Shown here piece by piece: positions 34,987-44,139 of a DNA stretch of 64,000 bases; position 1 is the stretch's first letter; every line of letters starts with the position of its first letter. Source of the DNA: Salinispirillum sp049115955 (GTDB taxonomy: Bacteria > Pseudomonadota > Gammaproteobacteria > Pseudomonadales > Natronospirillaceae); NCBI GenBank assembly GCA_049115955.1, contig JAGDZJ010000020.1:38925-102924 (forward strand), given 5' to 3'. Under the pieces are notes generated by a model. The model was not told where the DNA came from. It did not search any database and worked only from the letters and a program-made list of their open reading frames with translations. A program made the translations under genes and the position numbers.

Positions 34987-36044
34987 GCGTTGGCTTCCTC
35001 TGCGCCGTTATCCTGGGCACAAACACGCGAAAATGCCGCGTACTCACGCATTTTTTCCAGCGCCAAGCCGCTACCCATGGCGTCTTGTGCCATGCTGACG
35101 CCTTCTTTCAAGGTCTGAGCGATACCGGAAACATAGATGGCCGCACCGGCGTTTAAAGCTAAAATGTCCAACGCTTTCTGACCGTTCTTATCCTTACCAC
35201 CCGCCAACGCAGATTGGATCAGCGCCAGACTTTCTTCCGCCGTGTCGACCACCAAGCCGCTCAAAGTTTGCGTCTCAATGCCCAGCTCTTCCGGCGTAAT
35301 CTGATAAACCGTGACCTGTCCGTCTTTCAATTCGGCCACCGTAGTGGGCGCGGCCAGGCTAATTTCGTCCAAACCGTCTTTGGCGTGCACCACCAGGACG
35401 TGCTCACTGCCTAACCGCTTCAGCACATTGGCCAAGGGCTCACACAAGCCCGCCGAAAAGACCCCCAGCACCTGACGTTTGACACCCGCAGGGTTCGTAA
35501 TGGGGCCCAACATGTTGAATATGGTGCGCATGCCCATTTCCTTACGCGGGCCAACGGCGTGCTTCATGGCACTGTGGTGCGCCGGTGCAAACAGGAAGCC
35601 GACGCCTATGCTGTCCACCGCGCGCTCTACTTGCGCAGGCGTTAAGCCGAGGTTGATACCAGCGGTCTCTAGTACGTCAGCACTGCCCGATTTCGATGAC
35701 ACCCCGCGGTTACCGTGCTTGGCTACGCGGCCACCGGCAGCGGCCACGACGAACGCCGCACCCGTGGAGACGTTAAACAGATTCTGCCCATCGCCACCCG
35801 TGCCGCAGGTATCTACCAAGCCGTCGACATTCACATCAATCTTGGTCGACAGCTCGCGCATCACCAAGGCGGCGCCCGTGATCTCTTCTAGGCTCTCGCC
35901 ATTGAGGCGTAAACCCATCAAGAACGCGCCGATTTGCGCCGGTGTGCATTCACCGGTCATGATTTGGCGCATTACCGCCTGCATTTCGTCTTGATCCAAG
36001 TGGCCATGATCGGCAATTCGGCCAAGTGCTTGTTGTATGTTCAT
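34983..36044 (-). CDS. trpD: Anthranilate phosphoribosyltransferase
   Basis: TrpD joins anthranilate to PRPP. The 353-residue protein contains VDTCGTGGDGQNLFNVST (the PRPP-binding glycine motif), KHGNRGVSSKSGSADVLE and GPITNPAG, all diagnostic. It overlaps the trpC start by four bases and lies 33 bp after trpG. Length is slightly above the usual 335-345 because of a short C-terminal extension. Confidence 0.97.
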   Translation of the reverse strand: MNIQQALGRIADHGHLDQDEMQAVMRQIMTGECTPAQIGAFLMGLRLNGESLEEITGAALVMRELSTKIDVNVDGLVDTCGTGGDGQNLFNVSTGAAFVVAAAGGRVAKHGNRGVSSKSGSADVLETAGINLGLTPAQVERAVDSIGVGFLFAPAHHSAMKHAVGPRKEMGMRTIFNMLGPITNPAGVKRQVLGVFSAGLCEPLANVLKRLGSEHVLVVHAKDGLDEISLAAPTTVAELKDGQVTVYQITPEELGIETQTLSGLVVDTAEESLALIQSALAGGKDKNGQKALDILALNAGAAIYVSGIAQTLKEGVSMAQDAMGSGLALEKMREYAAFSRVCAQDNGAEEANA

Positions 36045-36077
36045 TGTTTCGCATCTCCTGCAGATGGCGCAGCCATA

Positions 36078-36662
36078 TCAACGGTTCTTGCTGAGAAAGT
36101 TCTGTAGTAGGTCGTGCCCATGCTCGGTCAGTATGGACTCAGGGTGAAACTGTACCCCTTCAATGTCTAGGGTTTTGTGTCGCACACCCATAATCTCGTC
36201 CACACTGCCGTCGTCATTCTGGGTCCATGCCGTGACTTCCAGACAATCCGGCAAGCTGTCTTGCGCGATCACCAGCGAGTGATACCGCGTGGCGGTGTAG
36301 CCCTGTTTCAAGCCCGTAAACACGCCGCTGTTGGTGTGATAAATAGGGCTCGTCTTACCGTGCATCACGGCTTTAGCACGCACGATATCACCGCCAAACG
36401 CCTGCCCAATGCTCTGGTGCCCTAAACAAATACCCAAGATAGGAATTTGCCCGGCGAAATGCTCGATGGCGGCGACTGAGACACCGGCCTCATTGGGCGT
36501 GCATGGACCCGGCGACACCACCAATTGCGATGGTCTAAGCTCAATGATTTGCGCCAAGGTCAGTTCGTCGTTGCGCACCACTTTTACCTCAGCGCCCAAT
36601 TCGCCGAGGTACTGCACGATGTTGTAGGTGAAGGAGTCGTAATTATCGATCATTAATAACAT
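36078..36662 (-). CDS. trpG: Anthranilate synthase component II, glutamine amidotransferase
   Basis: TrpG supplies ammonia from glutamine to TrpE. The 194-residue class I amidotransferase has LLMIDNYDSFTYNIVQYL, SPGPCTPNEAG, the nucleophile cysteine in GICLGHQSIGQAFGG, and the His-Glu pair in GVQFHPESILTEHG. It is not fused to TrpD. It starts 9 bp after the trpE end. In folate synthesis such a subunit often doubles as PabA. Confidence 0.96.
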   Translation of the reverse strand: MLLMIDNYDSFTYNIVQYLGELGAEVKVVRNDELTLAQIIELRPSQLVVSPGPCTPNEAGVSVAAIEHFAGQIPILGICLGHQSIGQAFGGDIVRAKAVMHGKTSPIYHTNSGVFTGLKQGYTATRYHSLVIAQDSLPDCLEVTAWTQNDDGSVDEIMGVRHKTLDIEGVQFHPESILTEHGHDLLQNFLSKNR

Positions 36663-36671
36663 GCTGTACTC

Positions 36672-38156
36672 CTACTCGACACTGAGGCCGCGACTGACCA
36701 GTTCAGCGGCACGAAAGATCGCCCGCGCCTTGTTCATGGTCTCTTTCCATTCGAGACGCGGCACAGAATCCGCAACCACTCCCGCACCAGCCTGCACATA
36801 GAGCACACCGTTTTTAATCACCGCCGTGCGAATGGCAATGGCCATGTCCATGTTGTCGTTCCAGCCTAGATAACCCACCGCGCCGCCGTAGATACCGCGT
36901 TTCACCGGCTCCAGCTCGTCAATGATCTCCATGGCACGGATCTTGGGTGCGCCGCTTAACGTGCCAGCGGGATGAGTGGCCCGCAAAACATCAATGGCAC
37001 TGACGTCTTTGCGGCGCAACGCATTCACGTTCGACACAATATGCATCACATGCGAATAGCGCTCTACCACCATTTGGTCAGTCACGCGCACACTGCCAGT
37101 ACGCGCTACGCGGCCCGCGTCATTGCGGCCCAAATCGATCAGCATCAGGTGTTCGGCAATTTCTTTCGGGTCGGCAAGCAACTCCTTTTCCATCGCCTTG
37201 TCCTGTTCCGGTGTCTTACCCCGGTGGCGAGTACCGGCAATAGGCCGCACAGTAATTTCATCGCCTTCAACACGGGCAAGAATTTCCGGCGAGCTGCCCA
37301 CGACCTGATGATCGCCCAAGTCCAAAAAGAACATATAGGGCGAAGGATTCAGGCTCCGCAGGGCGCGATAAAGGTTCAGCGGCTCATATGGAAATTCGGC
37401 GCTGAGACGCTGTGATGGCACCGCTTGCATGATGTCACCGGCCAAGGTGTACTCTTTAATACGTTCCACAGCGGCGTGAAACTCAGCCTCACCGAAATGA
37501 CTGGTGAAGTCGCTTTCTTGCAGCAACTTACCCTTTGGGGTTGGCAGGTCAGGCATAGGGGCGTCGTGTAAGGCTTTGGCCAGTTCGTCCAAGCGGCGCT
37601 GTGCCGTCTCGAAACTGCCCGATTCGGCAGGGTTGCCATGTACCACAAACTGAATTTTGCCCGCGAGATTGTCAAAAATGACCACTTCGTCAGACACCAT
37701 CAGCAGGATATCCGGATTGCCGATGTCATCCGGCGGGGTCGATTTTGCCAGCCTTGGTTCGATGTAGCGCACCGTGTCATAACCAAAATAGCCGACCAAA
37801 CCACCGTTAAAACGCGCTAAGCCGGGGATTTCGGCGACCCTGAAAGGTGCTTTGAAGTCTTCTATAAACGCTAAAGGATCGGAATGCTGTTCATGCTCTT
37901 CAATAACCTGTTCGTCACGAAAAACCCGCACATGATGACCGCGCACTTCGATGTATTCACGACACGGCAAGCCAATAAAGGAGTAACGGCCCCATTTCTC
38001 TCCGCCCTGCACCGATTCAAACAGATAACTGAGCCGGCCACGGGCGAGCTTCAAATAAGTAGAAAGAGGGGTGTCTAGATCAGCGAGGATTTCCCGAGTC
38101 AGTGGTGCTCGGTTGTAGCCCTGCGCTGCCAAGGCATAGTATTCCTGTTCTTGCAT
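36672..38156 (-). CDS. trpE: Anthranilate synthase component I
   Basis: TrpE converts chorismate to anthranilate. The 494-residue protein carries the N-terminal feedback domain with the tryptophan-binding motif FLLES-like YLFESVQGGEKWGRYSF, and the chorismate-binding domain with QAVPSQRLS, RPIAGTRHRGKTPEQD, LIDLGRNDAGRV and GTLSGAPKIRAMEIIDELEP. Upstream, between gph and trpE, lies a structured leader with a short open frame containing two Trp codons, described separately. The gene is probably read from upstream together with rpe and gph. Confidence 0.97.
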   Translation of the reverse strand: MQEQEYYALAAQGYNRAPLTREILADLDTPLSTYLKLARGRLSYLFESVQGGEKWGRYSFIGLPCREYIEVRGHHVRVFRDEQVIEEHEQHSDPLAFIEDFKAPFRVAEIPGLARFNGGLVGYFGYDTVRYIEPRLAKSTPPDDIGNPDILLMVSDEVVIFDNLAGKIQFVVHGNPAESGSFETAQRRLDELAKALHDAPMPDLPTPKGKLLQESDFTSHFGEAEFHAAVERIKEYTLAGDIMQAVPSQRLSAEFPYEPLNLYRALRSLNPSPYMFFLDLGDHQVVGSSPEILARVEGDEITVRPIAGTRHRGKTPEQDKAMEKELLADPKEIAEHLMLIDLGRNDAGRVARTGSVRVTDQMVVERYSHVMHIVSNVNALRRKDVSAIDVLRATHPAGTLSGAPKIRAMEIIDELEPVKRGIYGGAVGYLGWNDNMDMAIAIRTAVIKNGVLYVQAGAGVVADSVPRLEWKETMNKARAIFRAAELVSRGLSVE

Positions 38157-38176
38157 CTCAATTTATTCCGTCAGAG

Positions 38177-38299
38177 GATGGCGTCCACGAGCCATGGCTC
38201 GCGCTATTCAACTACGATATGTGCCGTTCAGCGACGCCATCGACGAGCGTCTGAAATCCAATGCGGGTGAATTGAGGGAAGCAGGTTCATAACAACCAT
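38177..38299 (-). promoter_or_regulatory. Possible trp leader: Trp-containing mini-ORF and hairpin
   Basis: Between gph and trpE a 23-codon open frame (ATG at 38299, stop at 38228) encodes a peptide with two Trp residues, at positions 14 and 21, ending SDARRWRR. The second Trp codon lies within GATGGCGTC, which is perfectly complementary to GACGCCATC (38177-38185 on the plus strand as GATGGCGTC), a segment just upstream of the trpE ribosome-binding site. Between the arms sits the 14-base palindrome CGAGCCATGGCTCG (38188-38201). Ribosome stalling at the Trp codon could therefore alter pairing near trpE. There is no U-tract and no clear ribosome-binding site for the mini-ORF, so this is only a candidate. 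Confidence 0.35.
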
Positions 38300-38315
38300 T
38301 CGTACAAGCAGTAAG

Positions 38316-38990
38316 TTAGGCTGAAACTTTACTGAACTGTTTAGCATTGCGCAACACCCAATCGCCGCATTCAGCCAAGGTATCGCCATGGAAGTCTGCA
38401 CCGGTAATTTCCTCACCGTGATTGTAGCCACCCGTCAAGGCTGCCACGGGCATACCGGCGGCACGCGCCGCGCCCACGTCATGCCGACTGTCGCCTACCA
38501 TCACTGCATCAGTAGCGTCCACGCCTAAACGCCGACAGGCTTCGAACAAGGGCAACGGGTGTGGCTTGCGCTCGGCAAGGTCATCGCCACAAATCACTAC
38601 GGGCAAGTACCGATCCCAATCCAACGCAACCAGCAAGGGCTCAGTAAATACCCGTGGTTTGTTGGTGACCAAAGCGCAGGAAACACCCAACGCGGTCAGT
38701 TGTTGCAACAAAGCCGTAGCACCAGAAATTTCCGGTGTACCGGGAATATGAGGCAAGTAGCTGATAAGAAACTGAGCAAACAAGGCTTCAGAGCGCTCAG
38801 ACGCGCCGACGGAGGTGGCGGCCTTACGCGCCAGAACCGGCGTACCTTCACCAATCCAATGCCCCACTTGCTCCTCGGTTACGGTAGGCAACGCCAGCTC
38901 AGCCAGCGCGTCCTGCATGCCCAAAGCAATGGTCGGAAGGCTGTCCACTAAGGTGCCATCGAGATCAAACAACACGGCCTTGGGCATCAT
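38316..38990 (-). CDS. gph: Phosphoglycolate phosphatase
   Basis: Gph hydrolyses 2-phosphoglycolate arising from DNA repair. The 224-residue HAD-superfamily protein has the nucleophile motif VLFDLDGTLVDSL, VTNKPRVF (motif II) and VMVGDSRHDVGAARAAGM (motif IV). It starts one base after the end of rpe; two consecutive ATG codons are available. The order rpe-gph-trpE is conserved in Pseudomonas. Confidence 0.94.
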   Translation of the reverse strand: MMPKAVLFDLDGTLVDSLPTIALGMQDALAELALPTVTEEQVGHWIGEGTPVLARKAATSVGASERSEALFAQFLISYLPHIPGTPEISGATALLQQLTALGVSCALVTNKPRVFTEPLLVALDWDRYLPVVICGDDLAERKPHPLPLFEACRRLGVDATDAVMVGDSRHDVGAARAAGMPVAALTGGYNHGEEITGADFHGDTLAECGDWVLRNAKQFSKVSA

Positions 38991-38991
38991 A

Positions 38992-39666
38992 TTAGCTTAC
39001 CGCCTTGGCCAGTTCGGCCCGCATTTCTGCAATACGCTGCGTATAGTCGGGCGCGTTGAAAATGGCAGAGCCTGCTACAAACATATCGGCACCGGCTTCA
39101 GCAATGGCGCGAATGTTGTCCACTTTTACTCCGCCGTCTATCTCCAAGCGGATATCCCGACCCGACGCGTCGATGCGCTGACGCGCTAACCGTAATTTAT
39201 CAAGAGCGGTTGGGATAAAGCTCTGTCCGCCAAACCCAGGGTTGACCGACATAATCAAGATTTGATCGATTCGATCCATCACGTAGTCCAAGTAATGCAG
39301 TGGCGTTGCCGGGTTAAACACCAAGCCAGCTTTACACCCGCCGTCTTTGATCAACTGTAAACTGCGATCAATGTGCCCGCTGGCCTCTGGGTGAAACGTA
39401 ATGATGTCTGCACCTGCCTCAATAAAATCGCCAATCAGCCGATCAACTGGTTGTACCATCAAGTGCACATCGATGGGCGCTTTGATGCCATAATCGCGTA
39501 ACGCTTTACAGAACATCGGCCCCATGGTCAGATTGGGCACATAATGATTGTCCATAACGTCGAAGTGCACAACATCAGCACCGGCTTGCAACACGGCATC
39601 AACGTCTTCACCGAGCCGAGCAAAGTCGGCCGACAGAATGGATGGAGCTATTAGGTAGTCTGACAT
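38992..39666 (-). CDS. rpe: Ribulose-phosphate 3-epimerase
   Basis: Rpe interconverts ribulose 5-phosphate and xylulose 5-phosphate. The 224-residue TIM barrel shows IAPSILSADFARLGEDV, VHFDVMDNHYVPNLTMGP, MSVNPGFGGQSFIP and LEIDGGVKVDNI. The start at 39666 matches the family; the frame upstream encodes a Cys-rich stretch without similarity. It begins the minus-strand rpe-gph-trpEGDC cluster and is divergent from the DUF3530 gene. Confidence 0.97.
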   Translation of the reverse strand: MSDYLIAPSILSADFARLGEDVDAVLQAGADVVHFDVMDNHYVPNLTMGPMFCKALRDYGIKAPIDVHLMVQPVDRLIGDFIEAGADIITFHPEASGHIDRSLQLIKDGGCKAGLVFNPATPLHYLDYVMDRIDQILIMSVNPGFGGQSFIPTALDKLRLARQRIDASGRDIRLEIDGGVKVDNIRAIAEAGADMFVAGSAIFNAPDYTQRIAEMRAELAKAVS

Positions 39667-39749
39667 AATATGACCTTTTATTTCGATAGAACGCGGATGC
39701 AGCGACTGACAGCAACAGCAATTGAATTTGCGCGGGGGCATTGTAAACA

Positions 39750-40736
39750 ATGAGCCGCAGCAACGCATGGTTTTTAGTCATCGGTTTATGTTGGGTTTTG
39801 CTCTTCCACGCCGCTACGGCTCAAGAGGCACTAAACGGTGAACTAGGGGCGGAAGATGAAGAGGCCGCAGAAGTTGAAGAGCCAGTAGCGCCACCACCTG
39901 CGCCACAAGACTTAGAGCGCGTGATGCCGTCACCGGAGCAAAACAGCTTCGATCTGGAAATGCGTTATCTCAATCAACTTCCAGCAGAACAGTTCGTGCG
40001 CCTGCAAGCCAACGGTGTAGAGTTCGCGACCTTGTGGCGCAACCAAGAAACGGGCACGCCACAAGGTGCCATACTGATTGTGCACGACAACGCCCGTCAC
40101 CAAGACTGGCCCCACATCGTGCATGACTTGCGACAGTACTTGCCGGTCGTCGGCTGGTCAACGCTGTCCATCGCCCTGCCTCCCTTGCCTGCTCCCAGAG
40201 TACCCCCGCGCGTCCTTGATGATGAAGAAATAGTGCCGGGGTCAGCGGCGGGGTTTGAGCCGGATGAAGACTATCTGCCTATGGTGGACGCGCGTATCGA
40301 AGAAAGTGTGAATGAACTGATTCGGCGCGGCTTCCTGAACATTGCGCTCGTGGGCGTCGGCAGCGGGGCTTATCAAGTCACACGCTATTTGACTACAAAC
40401 GCACCCGAAGGCGAGGGTTTCGGTTTTGGCCTCATCATGCTGGATGCGCGTCCGCAAGATACTGCCGCCATCATGCCTCTGCTTAATCAGCTAGAGACAC
40501 CAGTGCTCGACTTGTACTTGAATCGCAGTACTCAGTCGACTCAGGCCGCGCAACAGAGACGTGCTGCACTGAACCGCGCTGGCCAAGGCAATAATCTCGT
40601 ACAGGTGCGAGAGCAAAGTTCCAGTACCAATTATCGTGCGTCACCGAATGTAGTAACACGGCGGGTTTGGGGTTGGTTACGCAGCAACATGGCGGGCAGA
40701 GAGGCAGATATTATTAACAACGGCGCAGCAAACTAG
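39750..40736 (+). CDS. DUF3530 family exported alpha/beta hydrolase-like protein
   Basis: A 328-residue protein with a signal peptide (cleavage expected after HAATA, about residue 24), an acidic Glu/Ala/Pro segment (about 30-58), then a domain matching DUF3530: ATLWRNQETGTPQGAILIVHDN, HDLRQYLPVVGWSTLSIALP and NIALVGVGSGAYQVTRYL. The last resembles the nucleophile elbow of alpha/beta hydrolases, but the serine context is not canonical. Likely periplasmic, function unknown. Its end overlaps the converging djlA by four bases. Confidence 0.82.
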   Translation: MSRSNAWFLVIGLCWVLLFHAATAQEALNGELGAEDEEAAEVEEPVAPPPAPQDLERVMPSPEQNSFDLEMRYLNQLPAEQFVRLQANGVEFATLWRNQETGTPQGAILIVHDNARHQDWPHIVHDLRQYLPVVGWSTLSIALPPLPAPRVPPRVLDDEEIVPGSAAGFEPDEDYLPMVDARIEESVNELIRRGFLNIALVGVGSGAYQVTRYLTTNAPEGEGFGFGLIMLDARPQDTAAIMPLLNQLETPVLDLYLNRSTQSTQAAQQRRAALNRAGQGNNLVQVREQSSSTNYRASPNVVTRRVWGWLRSNMAGREADIINNGAAN

Positions 40737-41536
40737 TTGTTTTTGCGTGCTGTTTTGATCACGCCGTATGCCGCTTGAATGCCTTGCACCTTTTCATTGG
40801 CGAGCTTCTGCATGCTTTCCGGCAAGCCCTGAGACATTAATTTATCGGGGTGGTGCTGGCTCATAAGCCGACGATAAGCCGTCTTGACGGTTTTCTCGTC
40901 GTCACTCGCTTTAACCCCTAGCACGTCATAAGCTTCTTGCACGCTCATGTCGTTGGGTCGCCTTGGTGCTGTGGTGCTTTGCTGATGAGTTTGCCACGCG
41001 CGTTGCGCCAACACACGCCGATGGACGTACTCGAACTGAATCCGATTGACCGACAAAGCATCACACACGCTTTGTAACAAAACCTTTTCTGCCGGGTCTA
41101 TGCGCCCGTTAGCGTAGGCGGCTTGCACCAGAGTCTCCAAAAACAACAGCAATAGCGATGGGTGCGGGGCCAACCAAGTCGTCAGTTGGCGCAACTGCTC
41201 ACTACGATCAAAGTCCGGTGATTTACCCTGGTTGAACAGCTCAACGGCACGCTCCCGTTGCGCCGTATTTAAACCGATGCGCGCCATAACACTGCGCGCA
41301 AAGGCGATATCAGCGTCGTCTACCCGCCCCTTGGCTTTGGCTAAGTGACCCATAAACTGAAACGTGGCTTCAAAGAATTGTGAATGCACTTGGGGCGTCG
41401 CGGGCCCAGACGAGCGGCGCAAAATACGGCCAAGCAGTTGATCAATGCCATGGCCCACCACCATACCCAGCAGCATGCCAAATGGCCCGCCACGGTAAAG
41501 GCCGATCATCGCGCCCAACAATTTTCCCCACCACAT
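40733..41536 (-). CDS. djlA: Membrane-anchored co-chaperone DjlA
   Basis: DjlA is an inner-membrane J-protein that stimulates DnaK and, in E. coli, can activate Rcs signalling. From the chosen start the 267-residue protein has an N-terminal hydrophobic segment (WWGKLLGAMIGLYRGGPFGM), a central TerB-like helical domain (about residues 50-165) and a C-terminal J domain with the HPD tripeptide (YRRLMSQHHPDKLMSQG). I prefer the ATG at 41536, which has AAGGTGG upstream, to one 60 bp earlier, because it gives the canonical start. Confidence 0.93.
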   Translation of the reverse strand: MWWGKLLGAMIGLYRGGPFGMLLGMVVGHGIDQLLGRILRRSSGPATPQVHSQFFEATFQFMGHLAKAKGRVDDADIAFARSVMARIGLNTAQRERAVELFNQGKSPDFDRSEQLRQLTTWLAPHPSLLLLFLETLVQAAYANGRIDPAEKVLLQSVCDALSVNRIQFEYVHRRVLAQRAWQTHQQSTTAPRRPNDMSVQEAYDVLGVKASDDEKTVKTAYRRLMSQHHPDKLMSQGLPESMQKLANEKVQGIQAAYGVIKTARKNN

Positions 41537-41764
41537 ATTCACCACCTTGTACTGCGGCATCCCGATAAACACAGTGAGGCGTAAATTATCCCCCACAACC
41601 TTCCAAATAACTCTGCGCTAGCGCCTACTCTGCCCTTTCTATATGATGTCGCGCAATGTTACCACCCATTTTCCGAGGCGACATTGAGCCAAATTACGTC
41701 AACAGGAGCCCAACCGCTCGTCTTGAACGCTACGCAAGCTAATGGACCACCGGGTGCCGTGCAA

Positions 41765-44134
41765 ATGGAATATCGTCAACGAACACTGTCGGATATAGCG
41801 TCCACTGCTCATGCTTTTAGGCTTCTCTTGCTCAGCGGCGCCTTGTCGTTGACGCCGCTAGCCAGTGCTTCGGGCCCCGTTGGTGGCCACCTCGACTGGG
41901 TGTTTTACGATGCTTTACCCACCGAACAACGTGCGCTCATTTCGACCCAATGCCCGGGTGGTTTTATCGACCCATGGACAGAGACTGATATAGCACCCAA
42001 CACACTCACCGTTGAATCGGGCCAACAATCTGGCAGCACCACAGGCACCCTGACATTCACCGACAACGTGGTCATCACCCAAGCCGTTATGCGCCTGTAT
42101 GGCGAGCGGCTGGACTACGACACCCAAGCCGACGAAGCGCTTTTGGTCAACGGTGGTTTGATTCGACAGCCCGACTTGGCAATCACCACCTCAGGCGCCA
42201 CAGCCTCGACCGTGAACCCGCAGTTTCAGTTGTATGACGCCCAGTACGTATTGCATCTAGCGCAACTGCACGGCGAAGCCCGCACAGTAAACCGCGACGA
42301 TAATATTTATCGTTTGGAGCGCACGTGGATGACCCGCTGTGCTCCTGGTCGTTTCGGTTGGTCATTGCATGCCCGTACCATGACCGTAAACATGGACACC
42401 GACATCGCCAGTGGCTACCACGCGTGGCTAAATGTGGGGCCAGTTCCAGTCGCCTACACGCCGTATTTTCGTCTGAACTTGAATCAGCAACGCACCACCG
42501 GCTTTTTAACGCCAGGATATCGTTACCAAGCAGCGTATCAACAACATCGTATCAGCACGCCGTTTTATTGGAACATTGCGCCCAACATCGACAACACGAC
42601 CACCGCCGATTGGCTGATTGGCGGTGATGCCGAGGACGGGGCACCACAAACAGTGCACCTCAACCAACAGTGGCGTTATCTGAATCGCTATCTCTATGCA
42701 GAATTGGAAGGTGGCATCTACCCCGGCTTTCAAGATCCGAACGACGATGCATTGAGCTGGGGTTATCAGCTCAACATCAGCAATTACGACAGCGCCTTGG
42801 AATGGACCCTGGACTATCAGGCAGCCAGTTCTGATCAGTACTACCCTGAATTTCAGTACGCCGACTACACGCCGACCTTCACCAACCGGCTTACCCTGGG
42901 TTTTGAGTCCGATCGCGGTACCCTTTATCGCGTCAACGTAGAACAACAGACGGTTCTGTCTGACGCCGCAGAAGAAGACGACCTAACATACGTTGAACAA
43001 CCCGGCATCCATATTGTGCAGCCCTTGCCCGCTTTCGGCGACTGGCGTCTGCGCGGACTCTATGACTGGGAGCGGCGTTTTAAGGTAGAGCCAGATTATC
43101 TGGGAATCACGCCAAGCGACTTTGACCCTTACGAAGGCATACGCCTGCGCAACCGCTTAGAACTGAGCCGCACCGATCGCTGGAACCAATGGACGTTGCG
43201 GCAAACCTATACCGGTGATCACACTCATTATTACTTACCTACGATGTCGGATCATCCGGCACAAAACGAGAATCGCTGGCTGTATGACACCAGAACTCGG
43301 TTGTCATACCAGTGGGACATCGGCGCGCACCAACGCGTAACGCCGTTCGCACAACATGAATTCCGTCCGCTGGTTGATCAGACCCAATTACCACAAATGA
43401 CGGGTGTGGACTTATTGACTGATCGCCATTGGCTAACACCCGGTAGCGAATACCGCTTTCAACAAAATGCGTGGACGCACAGCGCATTGTTGCAGCAGCA
43501 AATTAATCTCACGGCGACCCGCTTAGAAAAAACGGATACTGAAGTGATCATCAACCCAAGTGACAACGCCGGACCTCAACCTGGCCCAGTCACTCTCCGC
43601 CTAGGCACCAACTTTGATGGCATCCACGACTTCTCAACCACTGCGGTTTGGACCCCAGCAGAAACCACTAGCGCGGGATTCTACGATCGTGACTATCCTC
43701 TCAGTCTATTAAGCACCACTTACCGCTTCCGCAGTGGCCGCAGCGGTGCAGATCTATCAACCACATGGCGCCCTGAAGAACGTGAAGACGACGAAGACTA
43801 TTTCACTGTCGCCGCCTCAGCGACCTTGCCGCTGACCACCTATTTTGGTGTCATTGGTTACGCAAACTGGCACCAGCCTGAAGCGTCTGACAACTTGTCA
43901 CTGCAAGAAACCATTCTGGGATTGGAATACGACGGCTGTTGCTGGCATATCCAACTAGCAGGTCAACGAACCGTCAAAGATGACGCAGACCAGTCGCAAC
44001 GCCCGGCTTTGTTCGATACCATACAACTTAACCTAACACTTAAAGGCTTGGGTGGCGTCGATTCACGTGCGTTACAGAACCGCATACGTGACAACATACC
44101 CAGCTACCAGAATCAGTTGTTTAACACTAAGTAA
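41765..44134 (+). CDS. lptD: LPS-assembly outer-membrane protein LptD
   Basis: LptD with LptE inserts lipopolysaccharide into the outer leaflet. From the ATG used here the protein is 789 residues (E. coli 784) with a signal peptide ending near ASAS, an N-terminal OstA-like domain, and a large aromatic-rich beta barrel. The four cysteines of the LptD disulfide network are present: Cys63, Cys192 and the adjacent Cys725-Cys726 in YDGCCW, close to E. coli positions 31, 173, 724 and 725. A TTG at 41684 with a good GAGG site could add 27 residues before the signal peptide. surA follows after 5 bp. Confidence 0.94.
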   Translation: MEYRQRTLSDIASTAHAFRLLLLSGALSLTPLASASGPVGGHLDWVFYDALPTEQRALISTQCPGGFIDPWTETDIAPNTLTVESGQQSGSTTGTLTFTDNVVITQAVMRLYGERLDYDTQADEALLVNGGLIRQPDLAITTSGATASTVNPQFQLYDAQYVLHLAQLHGEARTVNRDDNIYRLERTWMTRCAPGRFGWSLHARTMTVNMDTDIASGYHAWLNVGPVPVAYTPYFRLNLNQQRTTGFLTPGYRYQAAYQQHRISTPFYWNIAPNIDNTTTADWLIGGDAEDGAPQTVHLNQQWRYLNRYLYAELEGGIYPGFQDPNDDALSWGYQLNISNYDSALEWTLDYQAASSDQYYPEFQYADYTPTFTNRLTLGFESDRGTLYRVNVEQQTVLSDAAEEDDLTYVEQPGIHIVQPLPAFGDWRLRGLYDWERRFKVEPDYLGITPSDFDPYEGIRLRNRLELSRTDRWNQWTLRQTYTGDHTHYYLPTMSDHPAQNENRWLYDTRTRLSYQWDIGAHQRVTPFAQHEFRPLVDQTQLPQMTGVDLLTDRHWLTPGSEYRFQQNAWTHSALLQQQINLTATRLEKTDTEVIINPSDNAGPQPGPVTLRLGTNFDGIHDFSTTAVWTPAETTSAGFYDRDYPLSLLSTTYRFRSGRSGADLSTTWRPEEREDDEDYFTVAASATLPLTTYFGVIGYANWHQPEASDNLSLQETILGLEYDGCCWHIQLAGQRTVKDDADQSQRPALFDTIQLNLTLKGLGGVDSRALQNRIRDNIPSYQNQLFNTK

Positions 44135-44139
44135 GGCTT

